DNA from: Sphingomonas faeni
Lineage (GTDB): Bacteria > Pseudomonadota > Alphaproteobacteria > Sphingomonadales > Sphingomonadaceae
DNA: 64,000 nucleotides
Direction: 5' to 3'
NCBI RefSeq assembly: GCF_024273235.1
Contig: NZ_JANBVH010000009.1
Span: forward strand, 62,001 to 126,000
Shown: positions 7,728 through 16,291 of the stretch, piece after piece
How positions within the stretch are numbered: the first letter of the stretch is position 1
Layout: every line of letters starts with the position of its first letter
Made by a program: the position numbers and the translations under genes
The notes under the pieces: generated by a model
Databases searched by the model: none
Seen by the model: the letters and a program-made list of their open reading frames with translations, nothing else
Told to the model about the DNA's origin: nothing

Positions 7728-8993
7728 ATGGCGGCACGGGACGGAGGACCCAATTCGAGCGCGGCGGCAACCACCAAACCGGCGCCCTTCGACCGCGAAG
7801 CGCGCCTGGGGATCAGCCTGTCCGGGACCAACCTGGAACGCGCGGGGGACTATAACCAGCGCACCGTGCTGCAAACGATCCGGGTGAGCGGCGAAGCGAG
7901 CCGGACCGACCTTGCGGCGATCACGGGGCTTACCGCGCCGACGATCGCCAACATCACGCGGCGGCTGCTCGACGCGGGACTGATCAGCGAGGCGGGGCGG
8001 CGGCAGGGCGCGCGTGGACAACCCGCGGCACAGCTCGTGATCAATCCCGCCGGCGGTTTCTCGATCGGGATCAACATCGACCGGGATCATATCACGATCG
8101 TATCGCTCGATCTGGCCGGCACCGTGCTGACGCGCGCGACGTGCGAAGTCGCGTTCGCGATGCCCGACACGGTCGCCGCGTGGCTGCGCGACGAGATGGC
8201 GAACATCCGCGCGTCGAAGCTGATTGACGAGACCCGCATGCTCGGCGTGGGGGTCGCGATGCCCGATGACCTTGGCCGGGTGACGCTGCCGCACCGTCCG
8301 TCGGCGTACGAGACCTGGAACGACGTCGACGTGAAGGCGATGGTCGAGGAGATCGTCCCGTGGTCCGTGCACGTCGACAACGACGCGGCCGCGGCGGCGA
8401 TCGGCGAGGCGCAGTTCGGATCGGGCATGGTGCTGAGCAGCTTCTTCTACGTGCTGGTCAGTGCAGGGCTGGGCGGCGGGCTGGTGATCGACGGCAATTA
8501 TTTCCGCGGGGCCGGCGCGCGCAGTGGCGAGATCGGGTTCATGCCCGACATGACGCGGCGCGCGGCGGGGCAGACGGTCCAGGAAACCGTGTCGCTGTCC
8601 GCGCTGTATGCGAGGCTCGACGCCGGCGGATGCGACGTGGCGGGAGTCGATGCGCTGACCGGCGACGATCCGGCGGTGAGGGCGATCGTCGAGCGCTGGA
8701 CCGAGGACGCGGCGCAGTCGTTGATCGAGCCGTTGATCGCGGTCAGTTGCCTGGTGGATCCGGGCGCGGTGCTGATCGGTGGCCGCCTGCCGGCCGGGCT
8801 GGTCGACGCGCTCGTCGATCGGTTGAACGCGATGCTGGCCGATACCGCGTTGCCGTCCCCGGCGCGCGTGATGCGGGCGGCGATGTCCGACGATGCGCCC
8901 GCGATCGGTGCCGCGATCCTGCCGTTCCTGGATCACATCCTGCCATCCGAGGCAATCCTGATGCAGGTCGGGCGCGCTGGGCGAACCGATTGA
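7728..8993 (+). CDS. ROK family transcriptional regulator
   Basis: A 421-residue ROK (repressor/ORF/kinase) regulator. A winged helix-turn-helix lies at about residues 45-90 (SRTDLAAITGLTAPTIANIT), followed by a sugar-kinase-like domain with the DNDAAAAAIGEA phosphate-binding segment. The usual ROK zinc motif CxCGxxGCxE is absent; the equivalent region reads GEIGFMPDMTRRAAGQ without cysteines. ROK regulators normally respond to a sugar or sugar phosphate. Its position at the edge of the glycan locus and divergent to the aldehyde dehydrogenase makes it the only local candidate for a pathway regulator. About 30 residues before the HTH look disordered. Confidence 0.87.
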   Translation: MAARDGGPNSSAAATTKPAPFDREARLGISLSGTNLERAGDYNQRTVLQTIRVSGEASRTDLAAITGLTAPTIANITRRLLDAGLISEAGRRQGARGQPAAQLVINPAGGFSIGINIDRDHITIVSLDLAGTVLTRATCEVAFAMPDTVAAWLRDEMANIRASKLIDETRMLGVGVAMPDDLGRVTLPHRPSAYETWNDVDVKAMVEEIVPWSVHVDNDAAAAAIGEAQFGSGMVLSSFFYVLVSAGLGGGLVIDGNYFRGAGARSGEIGFMPDMTRRAAGQTVQETVSLSALYARLDAGGCDVAGVDALTGDDPAVRAIVERWTEDAAQSLIEPLIAVSCLVDPGAVLIGGRLPAGLVDALVDRLNAMLADTALPSPARVMRAAMSDDAPAIGAAILPFLDHILPSEAILMQVGRAGRTD

Positions 8994-9017
8994 TCTTTCG
9001 GCGTTCGCGGGAGGCGA

Positions 9018-10475
9018 TTACGGCGCGGTGCGTAGGTCGCAGACGGTGCCGCGCAGGTCGTTGCCCGGTTGTGGACCGCCGTTGACGAAGCCGAGATAGG
9101 TCCTGCTCGCCAGATCGTAGCGTTTCCATGCCGGAAGGCCCGGGGCGTTCGGATCGCCGGTGCGGGCGAAGGCCAGCCAATAGGCCTGCATCGGCGGCGC
9201 GCCCGGTTCGAGGTCGTCGCTGCCCGCCATCACGTAGCGGATCTCGCTGCCGTGCGTCACGGGCTTTGCGTCGGCGGCGGTATAGTCGAACTGATACTGC
9301 CATACCGGCTGGCCCGCCCGCGCGCGCGCCGCGGCGACGACCGTCACCGGGCAGCGGAAATTGATGTCGTTCGACAGGATCAGGTCGAGATCGCCCATCC
9401 GCGGGTCGGCGACGGGGATCGCATCGACGCCGTATGCTTTGCGCGCCGCGGCGGCATTGGGTCCGAACGCGTCGGCGATCGCCTCGCCAGCGCGGGGCAC
9501 GCCGCCGTGGAGCGTCAGTTCGCGGGCGTTGCTGCCGACGATCAGCGGTGCGGGGTTGCCGCCCTTCGCCAGGGTTGCGGCAGGGGTTTCGGTGAGGACT
9601 CGGCCGTCGACGATCGCCTGGAGCCAGATGAAGCTCTTGTCGGCGAGACCCGGCACGTCGACCGCCTCGGTCGCGGCGATCAGCTTGGCGACGGGGAGTG
9701 CACGCAGGGCGGCGGCGGTCTGCGCGATTCCCGCCTTTGCCGCGATCATCGTGCCGAGGCGTTCGTTCTCGGCGAGGCTGCGTGGAGCCGTGCCGAAGCC
9801 GGGCGTGCCGCTTTCCTCGATCGCCTTGGCGAACAGCCCGCGCGAGCCGGGGCTGAGCAGGTGCAGACCGACATCCATCGCGCCCGCGCTCTCGCCGAAC
9901 AATGTCACGTTGGCGGGATCGCCGCCGAACGCCGCGATGTTGGCGCGCACCCAGCGCAGCGCCGCCTGCTGGTCCATCAGCCCGTAATTGCCCGAGGCGC
10001 CGCCGCCCTCGCGGGTGAGCGCGGGATGCGACAGGAAGCCGAGCGCACCGAGCCGGTACTGGATGCTGACGAGCACGACGCCCTTGCGGACCATGCCCGA
10101 CAGGATCGTACCCGCGCCGCCGCCCGCATAGTTCGAGCCGCCATGGATCCAGACCATCACCGGCAATGGCCTGGCGGGTTTGGGATCGGGGGTGGCGACC
10201 TCGAGGTACAGGCAGTCCTCGCTCGCGAACGTCGCCGCCTTGGTGTTCCAGCCGCGATCGACCTGTGGGCAGGATGGCGCCGACACGGTCGCGTCGCGGG
10301 TGGTTTTCCAGGCGCGGACCGGCTGTGGTGGCTTCCAGCGGAGCGGGCCCGTCGGCGGGGCCGCATAGGGGATGCCGCGGTAGAGCTGGCGACCATCCGC
10401 GGTGACTTCGCCGCGCACCGCGCCGTGGTCGGTGGAGACGATCGCCGTCGACAGGGCCAGCGCGGCGAGCAACAT
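9018..10475 (-). CDS. Secreted type-B carboxylesterase
   Basis: A 485-residue alpha/beta-hydrolase of the carboxylesterase/lipase type-B family with a short signal peptide. The nucleophile Ser197 sits in GESAGA, the oxyanion loop is HGGSNYAGGG (111-120), and a late THGSEIRYVM segment carries the probable catalytic His. The ATG overlaps the stop codon of the upstream SGNH gene (TGATG), showing translational coupling. As last gene of the minus-strand glycan block it probably removes an ester group from the polysaccharide or an attached aromatic acid; the exact ester is unknown. Confidence 0.85.
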   Translation of the reverse strand: MLLAALALSTAIVSTDHGAVRGEVTADGRQLYRGIPYAAPPTGPLRWKPPQPVRAWKTTRDATVSAPSCPQVDRGWNTKAATFASEDCLYLEVATPDPKPARPLPVMVWIHGGSNYAGGGAGTILSGMVRKGVVLVSIQYRLGALGFLSHPALTREGGGASGNYGLMDQQAALRWVRANIAAFGGDPANVTLFGESAGAMDVGLHLLSPGSRGLFAKAIEESGTPGFGTAPRSLAENERLGTMIAAKAGIAQTAAALRALPVAKLIAATEAVDVPGLADKSFIWLQAIVDGRVLTETPAATLAKGGNPAPLIVGSNARELTLHGGVPRAGEAIADAFGPNAAAARKAYGVDAIPVADPRMGDLDLILSNDINFRCPVTVVAAARARAGQPVWQYQFDYTAADAKPVTHGSEIRYVMAGSDDLEPGAPPMQAYWLAFARTGDPNAPGLPAWKRYDLASRTYLGFVNGGPQPGNDLRGTVCDLRTAP

Positions 10476-11248
10476 CAGCGGGCGATGACCGCGCGGGTCG
10501 GGGCAGGGCGTGCCAGGGCCGTCTTGAACGCGCGTTCGGCGACGGGTGCCATCACCGCATAGCCGGCCGCCGTCGGGTGGACGTGATCCGACGAGAGACC
10601 TTCGCGCATTCCCAGCGTGCCGGGTGCGACCAGCGCGGACCAGTAGTCGGCATAGGTCGAGCCAGTCGCCGCGGCATAAGATTTGAGCCACGTGTTCATC
10701 GCGACGATCTTGCTACCGGTGTCGAGGCCCGGGCGCCACGGATACTGGTCGGCGGGCGGGATCGAGGCGAGGATGACGCGGATGCCGTTTGCCTGCGCCA
10801 GTTCGGTCATCGCGCGGATATTGGCCTTGCTCTCGTCGGGCGTCATCGGCCCGGTATTGAAGGCGATGTCGTTGGTGCCAGCCATGATCTGCACGACCGC
10901 GGGCTTGAGCGCGATCACGTCGGCGGGGAAGCGCACCAGCATCTGCGGGGTGGTCTGGCCGCCGATCCCGCGACCGATCCGGCCGGCGGAAAAGAACGCC
11001 GGCACCTTGTCGTACCAGCCCTGCGTGATCGAATCGCCGATCAGGACGATGCGGGGTTGCCCAGCGACGGGGGCCGGGAGCGCGGCATTCGCCTCGCGGT
11101 AGCGGCCGAGATACGCCCAGTCGGTGTGCAGCCGCTCTTCCGCTTCCTTGGCCCATTGGGCCTTTTGCGCGGGCGTCGCATCCTGGGCGAAGGCGGGGGA
11201 TGCGACGGCGAAGGCGAGCGCGGCGAGCAGCAGGCGGGTCGGTTTCAT
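10475..11248 (-). CDS. Secreted SGNH/GDSL hydrolase (probable acetyl esterase)
   Basis: A 257-residue SGNH hydrolase with a cleavable signal peptide ending ASPAFA. Block I GDSITQGW holds the catalytic Ser73, block II is RGIGGQTT, block III AGTND, and block V DHVHPTAAGY gives the Asp/His pair. This arrangement is typical of platelet-activating-factor-acetylhydrolase-like esterases found in glycan loci, where they remove acetyl groups. The start at 11248 has AAGGAAG 6 nt upstream; an earlier in-frame ATG lacks this. The neighbours are GH97 (10 nt upstream) and the carboxylesterase (1-nt overlap). Confidence 0.87.
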   Translation of the reverse strand: MKPTRLLLAALAFAVASPAFAQDATPAQKAQWAKEAEERLHTDWAYLGRYREANAALPAPVAGQPRIVLIGDSITQGWYDKVPAFFSAGRIGRGIGGQTTPQMLVRFPADVIALKPAVVQIMAGTNDIAFNTGPMTPDESKANIRAMTELAQANGIRVILASIPPADQYPWRPGLDTGSKIVAMNTWLKSYAAATGSTYADYWSALVAPGTLGMREGLSSDHVHPTAAGYAVMAPVAERAFKTALARPAPTRAVIAR

Positions 11249-11258
11249 CGGGTCTTCC

Positions 11259-13226
11259 TTATCGGATCGGGACGAGGCGGATCGCACCGCCGCCCGATCC
11301 TGCGAGTGTCAGCGAAATCGTGTCGTGCGCAGTGACCGTTCGGGTCGTGGCGGCGACATCGGTCGGTGCCGCGCCGTCTTGCCAGATCGTCGCGGTGAAC
11401 CGGCCGTTACCGAGGAAGTCGAGCGGGACGTCGAGCGTGCGGGGAGTCTCGTCGGTCATCGCGCCGACATACCAGTCCTTGCCCGATCGCCGCGCGGTGA
11501 CGATCCGCTCGCCGATCGCGCCCGATACGACATGCGTCTCGTCCCAACTGGCCGGGACCGCGCGCAGGAAATCGAACCCGGCGGCGCCCGCGTAATTGTC
11601 GGGGCTGTCGGACACGCTCATGAACGGGCTGTCGAACACGACGTACATCGCCAGCGCCTGGCCGCGCGTGGTCTGGACCATTGGCGTCTGCGGCTCGATC
11701 CGGAACGTCGCCGGCGTCGCGTTGCGGAAGCCTCCGGGCGTATAGTCGTACGGCCCCGCCAGCCCGCGCGTGAACGGCAGCGTGACGTTGTGCCGCGCGG
11801 TGATGCGCCGCGTCCATTTGTTGTATTCGGCGCCGAGCACGCCCTCCTGCGTCAGGAACTGCGGCCAGGTCCGCGTCGCGCCGGTCGGGTGATACGCGCC
11901 GTGCAGGTCGAGCATCAGGCGGTGGTCGGCACTCGCCTTGAAGATGCGCTGGTAGAAGTCGACGATCTGCTGATCGCTGCGGTCCATGAAGTCGACCTTC
12001 ACGCCTTTGATCCCCATCGCCGCATAGCGATCGAACGCGGCGTCCATGTTCGCATCGAGCACGCGCCAATTGGCCCACAGCCACAGCCCGACGTTCCGGT
12101 CGGCGGCGTAGCGGACGAGGCCGGGCAGGTCGATCGTCGGGACGACGGTCATGATGTCGGCGCCCGGATAGACCACCGGCCCGCCGCCGCTGTTGATGTA
12201 CCAGCCCTCGTCGATCAGCATGTAGGGGAGGCGGTTGGCGGCGGCGAAATCGATATACGCCTTGATGGTCGCGTCGTTCATCCTCGCGCCGCCCGCTAGC
12301 GCTTTGAGCGTCGGGCCGTTCCACCAGTCCCATGCGGTCTTGCCCGGCTTCACCCAGGAAAAATCGCCCTTGGGTGCGGGGTTGAGGCTGGTCAGGATCG
12401 TCGACTCGATGAGCTTGCCGGGGGTGTCGCCGAGCATCACGACGCGCCACGGCGTGGTGAGGCCGGTGGTGCGGACGTCGGCCTTCACCGCGATCGCCGG
12501 ATCGTCGAGCCGCGGTGTCAGGCGCGTCGCGAAGCCGAGCGCACCGGTCTCGCGGCCGGTCAGGTACGCACCCGAATAGTCGTGCAGATCGGCGTCGGTG
12601 ATCGCGAAGCTCGTATCGCCCGTACCGGTGCGGCAGGTGACCGGCATTTCGAACAGGTTGTGCGGGCGGACCTGCGACGCCTGTACCGGGTCGTATTCGC
12701 CCTCATGGCTGGTGTCGAAGCGTCCTAGATTGAGACCCCAGCAGCGATAGTCAGCAGGGAACGCGAATTCGGTCAGTTCACCCGCCAGCCTGAGGTCGGT
12801 GAAGGCGGGCTGGACCGGCAGGCGGTAGCGGAAGGCGACGCCGTCGTCATAGGCGCGGAACACGATCTCGAGCCGCCGCCGTGCGCCGCCGGTCTCGGCC
12901 AGGGCGAGCGTGAGTTCGTTATAATGGTCGCGCGCGGCGGACGTCTTTCCCGCGATCAGGCGATAGCGCGTGTCGACGCTGGTCTGCGCCGCGCTCGTGA
13001 CCGCGGTATCGGGACCGAGCTTCTTGTACGCCTCGAATGCGAGACCGAGCGGGGACGCGTCGATCAGCGGGCGGCCGTGGAATGCGATCGCGTAGGTCGG
13101 TCCCCTGGTGGTCGGATCCTGGCCGATCGTGACGTCGATTGCGCCGTCGGGGGACCGGAGATGGCGATCCTGCGCCGCCGCCACCGCGGGTGCCGTCAGC
13201 AAGGCGAGGGCGGCGAGGACCCTCAT
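11259..13226 (-). CDS. Glycoside hydrolase family 97, probable alpha-galactosidase
   Basis: A 655-residue secreted GH97 enzyme. A signal peptide is followed by the N-terminal beta-super-sandwich, a (beta/alpha)8 core and a C-terminal beta domain. The core motif VKVDFMDRSDQQ (409-420) places Asp412 where the retaining GH97 enzymes have their nucleophile, and Glu461 in LTQEGVLGAE fits the acid/base. Retaining GH97 members studied so far are alpha-galactosidases, while inverting ones (SusB type) are alpha-glucosidases. The galactosidase reading also suits a galactomannan-type substrate. It is 3 nt from the GH2 gene upstream, so clearly in the same unit. Confidence 0.86.
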   Translation of the reverse strand: MRVLAALALLTAPAVAAAQDRHLRSPDGAIDVTIGQDPTTRGPTYAIAFHGRPLIDASPLGLAFEAYKKLGPDTAVTSAAQTSVDTRYRLIAGKTSAARDHYNELTLALAETGGARRRLEIVFRAYDDGVAFRYRLPVQPAFTDLRLAGELTEFAFPADYRCWGLNLGRFDTSHEGEYDPVQASQVRPHNLFEMPVTCRTGTGDTSFAITDADLHDYSGAYLTGRETGALGFATRLTPRLDDPAIAVKADVRTTGLTTPWRVVMLGDTPGKLIESTILTSLNPAPKGDFSWVKPGKTAWDWWNGPTLKALAGGARMNDATIKAYIDFAAANRLPYMLIDEGWYINSGGGPVVYPGADIMTVVPTIDLPGLVRYAADRNVGLWLWANWRVLDANMDAAFDRYAAMGIKGVKVDFMDRSDQQIVDFYQRIFKASADHRLMLDLHGAYHPTGATRTWPQFLTQEGVLGAEYNKWTRRITARHNVTLPFTRGLAGPYDYTPGGFRNATPATFRIEPQTPMVQTTRGQALAMYVVFDSPFMSVSDSPDNYAGAAGFDFLRAVPASWDETHVVSGAIGERIVTARRSGKDWYVGAMTDETPRTLDVPLDFLGNGRFTATIWQDGAAPTDVAATTRTVTAHDTISLTLAGSGGGAIRLVPIR

Positions 13227-13229
13227 GGC

Positions 13230-16196
13230 TCAGCGGACCTTGACGGCGGTCGGCGTCACGTTCCAGCCGCGCAGCGCGACCGTCGTGGAGCCCTTGATCG
13301 CGGAGGCGGGGTAGCGGATCTCGATCCGGCGCTTGGCCCCCGGCAGCAGCGAGACGTAATTGTCGGTAAAATACGCGGGCAGGACCTGCGTCCCGTCGGC
13401 GTTCATCACCGTCAGCTTGGTTGCGAGCGCGGCGACGCTGCCCGGATTGGTGAGGTCGAGCGTGGTCGCGATCTCGTCGCCATCGCGGCGGCTGGTCGCG
13501 CTCGAGGTCAGGCGGACCTTCGCCATCTGCGTCATGCCGCGATAGGCGGCATCGTCGGCACCCTGCCAATAGACGTTCTGCGAGACGATTTTGCCCGCGG
13601 CGTCGGTCACGTCCAGCGAGACCAGCACCATGCCCTGTGCCAGCAACGGCGCGAGATCGAGCGTGAAGGCGTCGACGACGAGGCCAGCGCCCGCGCTCAA
13701 GGTCGCACGCTGTTCGATGAGCACCCGGTTGTCGAGCGACGTCACCTTGGCATGGACGACCGCGCCGGTAAGCGCCGGGCCGTTGTTAACCAGCACCACC
13801 TTGTGATCGGGCAGGTTCATCTGGACATGGACCGGCTCCGACGCCTTCTTCGTCCCGTAGAACGCAGCGTGCGTGTCATAGTCGGACGAGAAGATCTGCC
13901 ATGCCGACGACGGCCAGGCGGGCTGCGTCATCCACAACATCCGCGCGGTGTTGGTGGTCCAGAGCCCGGCGTTGAACCCCTCGAAGATCGCGCGATAAGA
14001 GTCGTACTCCATCATCTGCGCCTTGCGTTCGAAGTCGGGCAGGCTGGTGCCCGCGCCATAGCGCGTCGCGAGCGCATCCATGTACGTCTTGACCGCGCCG
14101 TTCCCGGTCTGGTGCCAGTCGTGATACGCCCATGTATCGCCGATCGGCCAGAGATCGGCCTTGGGCATCGCACGCGTCCAGGCCTCCAAAGTGGGGAAGC
14201 TGGGCGTGCCGAGTTCGACCGAGAATCCCTTGGCGTGTTCGGTGAAATAGGTCGATTCCGGACGCCAGTTATACGGCCCGCTATTCTGGAGGTTCACGCG
14301 GTTCGACGAGCCCATGTACAGCCGGGTGCCGTCGTCGCGATTGACGATGTCCTGCAGCGCCTCGTTGAGGATCGGCTGGGGCACGCCCTCGTTGCGGCCG
14401 AACCAGACGACGATCGACGGATGGTTGCGGAAGCGCTTCACCACGTCCTCGGCATTGGCGGTGAACAGCGGCACGTCCTGCGCCTCGAGGTTGTAGTCCT
14501 GCGTCGATTCCCAGAAATCGTTGAGGATCATCAGCCCGTGTTCGTCGGCGAGATCGTAGAAATTCTCCTCGGTATTCTGGCCGACCCAGTTGCGGATGAT
14601 GTTGAGGTTGGCATCCTGGTGCAGCCGGAAGAACGGGAGCAGGCGCTCGCGTTCGGTCCGCTTCATGAAGTCGTCCATGCCGATATTACCGCCACGCGCG
14701 GCGATCCGCACGCCATTGACCTTGATCAGCAGATACGGCGCGAGGCCGGCATCGCCCGCGATCGGCGTCACCGCGGGCGAGGTCTCGGCGCCGGGGACCA
14801 GCGAGGCGGCCCAGCCATTCTCGGTCTGGCGGATGCCCTGGTGCGTGCCGTCGACGATCTGCGTGTGGAGCGCGCGCGCCTTCGACAGGTCGATGCCGAC
14901 GCGGCGCAGCGTATCGGTCTTGTCCATCAGCGAGATCTCGTAGGTCACCTGCCGCATGCCGAAACGCAGCGCCTTGGTGTCGGATACCGCGCCGGCGACC
15001 GCGCTGGTCAGAGTCAGGTCGTGCAGAGCGGGCGCGCCATAGCCGTTCGGCCACCAGAGCTTCGGATTGCGAACCGCGAGCGCAGGGAACTCGGCGGGTG
15101 CCATCGTCACGTCGGCGCTCGCATGGGGGGCGAGCGCGACCGACTTGCTGACCGTCACGTCGTCGAATTTCGCGGTGACGGTGGTGGTCGTCGGCTGGTC
15201 GGTCAGGTTGCGGACGGGGACGGTGATCTCGACATTGGCCACGCTGTTGTCGGCGTTGGGCAAGGTCGTCACGACCTGCGCATCGCCGAGCGCCGCCGGG
15301 CCGGTCGCGATCAGGTCGACGCCCTGCCACAGCCCGGTGTTGCGGTCGCGGATCGACGGGATCCAGTCCCAGCCCTCGGTCGCGACGAAGGTCGGGCCGT
15401 CGAGCATCTGCATCCCGCCATTCTCGCCGACGCCCGCGGTCATCGACTCCTCGTGCGCGAGGCCGGGATGCGGCGGCGGCGACACCTTCACGGCAATGAC
15501 ATTGCGGCCCGGGGCGAGTTTGCCGGTGACGTCGAACCGGCCGCGGATGAACGCGCCCTTCATCGTACCGAGGCGCGTGCCGTTCAGCCAGATCTCGGCC
15601 GCGTAGTTCACGCCCTTGAAGTTCAGTTCGAGATGCTTGCCGGCGGTTTCGGCGGGGATGTCGATCTCCGTGCGATACCAATAGTCCTGCCGCGCGAGGC
15701 GTTCGGGGATCGCCATGTTGTTGAGCCCGAATGCCGGGTCGGGATAGACGCCGCGATCGACCAGCGTGGTCAGCACGGTGCCGGGGACGGTGGCGACGTA
15801 CCACGACTTCGCGTCATAGCCGGCGCGCGATACCGCTGCCCCATCCGCCTGCACGGTGGGGGCTTCGGCGAGCCGCCAACCGGCGACGGTCCACAGCCCC
15901 GGCGATCGCTGCGCCAGTGCCGGGCCTTGAGGTACGGGCTTGGCGACGGGCTTCGACAAGGGCGCGCGGCTGCGGGGCAGCGTGGCCGGGTCCTGCGGGG
16001 TGACCTGGCCGAGCGACTGGCGGACCTGCACCGGCCATTCGGACCGAACCGGGTCGCGCTCGGCATACCCCGCGGGCAGGGGGGCGGGCAGGGGCGCGGG
16101 CAGCGGCGCGGGTGGCGGCGTCTGGGCGACCGCCGTGGATGCGAGCAGCGACGCGAGCGCGGTGGTGCCAAAGATACGGATCGAACGGTCGGTCAT
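13230..16196 (-). CDS. Glycoside hydrolase family 2, probable exo-beta-mannosidase
   Basis: A 988-residue secreted GH2 enzyme. After the signal peptide there is a Pro-rich tract of APLP repeats (about residues 27-42), then a jelly-roll sugar-binding domain, an Ig-like domain, the TIM barrel and C-terminal beta domains. The acid/base Glu603 is in WFGRNEG and the nucleophile Glu661 in FSVELGTPSF. The architecture matches beta-mannosidase and exo-beta-glucosaminidase subgroups; beta-mannosidase is favoured by the two mannanase genes in the same locus. It heads the second part of the minus-strand block, 86 nt after the halogenase stop, a gap holding a terminator-like palindrome. Confidence 0.85.
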   Translation of the reverse strand: MTDRSIRIFGTTALASLLASTAVAQTPPPAPLPAPLPAPLPAGYAERDPVRSEWPVQVRQSLGQVTPQDPATLPRSRAPLSKPVAKPVPQGPALAQRSPGLWTVAGWRLAEAPTVQADGAAVSRAGYDAKSWYVATVPGTVLTTLVDRGVYPDPAFGLNNMAIPERLARQDYWYRTEIDIPAETAGKHLELNFKGVNYAAEIWLNGTRLGTMKGAFIRGRFDVTGKLAPGRNVIAVKVSPPPHPGLAHEESMTAGVGENGGMQMLDGPTFVATEGWDWIPSIRDRNTGLWQGVDLIATGPAALGDAQVVTTLPNADNSVANVEITVPVRNLTDQPTTTTVTAKFDDVTVSKSVALAPHASADVTMAPAEFPALAVRNPKLWWPNGYGAPALHDLTLTSAVAGAVSDTKALRFGMRQVTYEISLMDKTDTLRRVGIDLSKARALHTQIVDGTHQGIRQTENGWAASLVPGAETSPAVTPIAGDAGLAPYLLIKVNGVRIAARGGNIGMDDFMKRTERERLLPFFRLHQDANLNIIRNWVGQNTEENFYDLADEHGLMILNDFWESTQDYNLEAQDVPLFTANAEDVVKRFRNHPSIVVWFGRNEGVPQPILNEALQDIVNRDDGTRLYMGSSNRVNLQNSGPYNWRPESTYFTEHAKGFSVELGTPSFPTLEAWTRAMPKADLWPIGDTWAYHDWHQTGNGAVKTYMDALATRYGAGTSLPDFERKAQMMEYDSYRAIFEGFNAGLWTTNTARMLWMTQPAWPSSAWQIFSSDYDTHAAFYGTKKASEPVHVQMNLPDHKVVLVNNGPALTGAVVHAKVTSLDNRVLIEQRATLSAGAGLVVDAFTLDLAPLLAQGMVLVSLDVTDAAGKIVSQNVYWQGADDAAYRGMTQMAKVRLTSSATSRRDGDEIATTLDLTNPGSVAALATKLTVMNADGTQVLPAYFTDNYVSLLPGAKRRIEIRYPASAIKGSTTVALRGWNVTPTAVKVR

Positions 16197-16271
16197 CAGT
16201 CATCCCCCTTTTCGGCAGCCGGATCTCTGGCCGGGCTGCACGATCGAGCCGTTAAAAAGCACGGGGAAACG

Positions 16272-16291
16272 AAAAAGCCAAATTATTTGGC
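16272..16291 (-). terminator. Palindrome overlapping the halogenase stop codon; terminator or operator
   Basis: On the minus strand GCCAAA-TAA-TTTGGC is followed by five T. The three-base loop is the TAA stop codon of the halogenase gene. It can be read as a short intrinsic terminator that weakens transcription into GH2. The same sequence is also a 15-bp palindrome containing CAAAT-N-ATTTG, a motif that recurs at 30084-30096 ahead of GH3, so it may be a regulator site instead. Confidence 0.5.
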
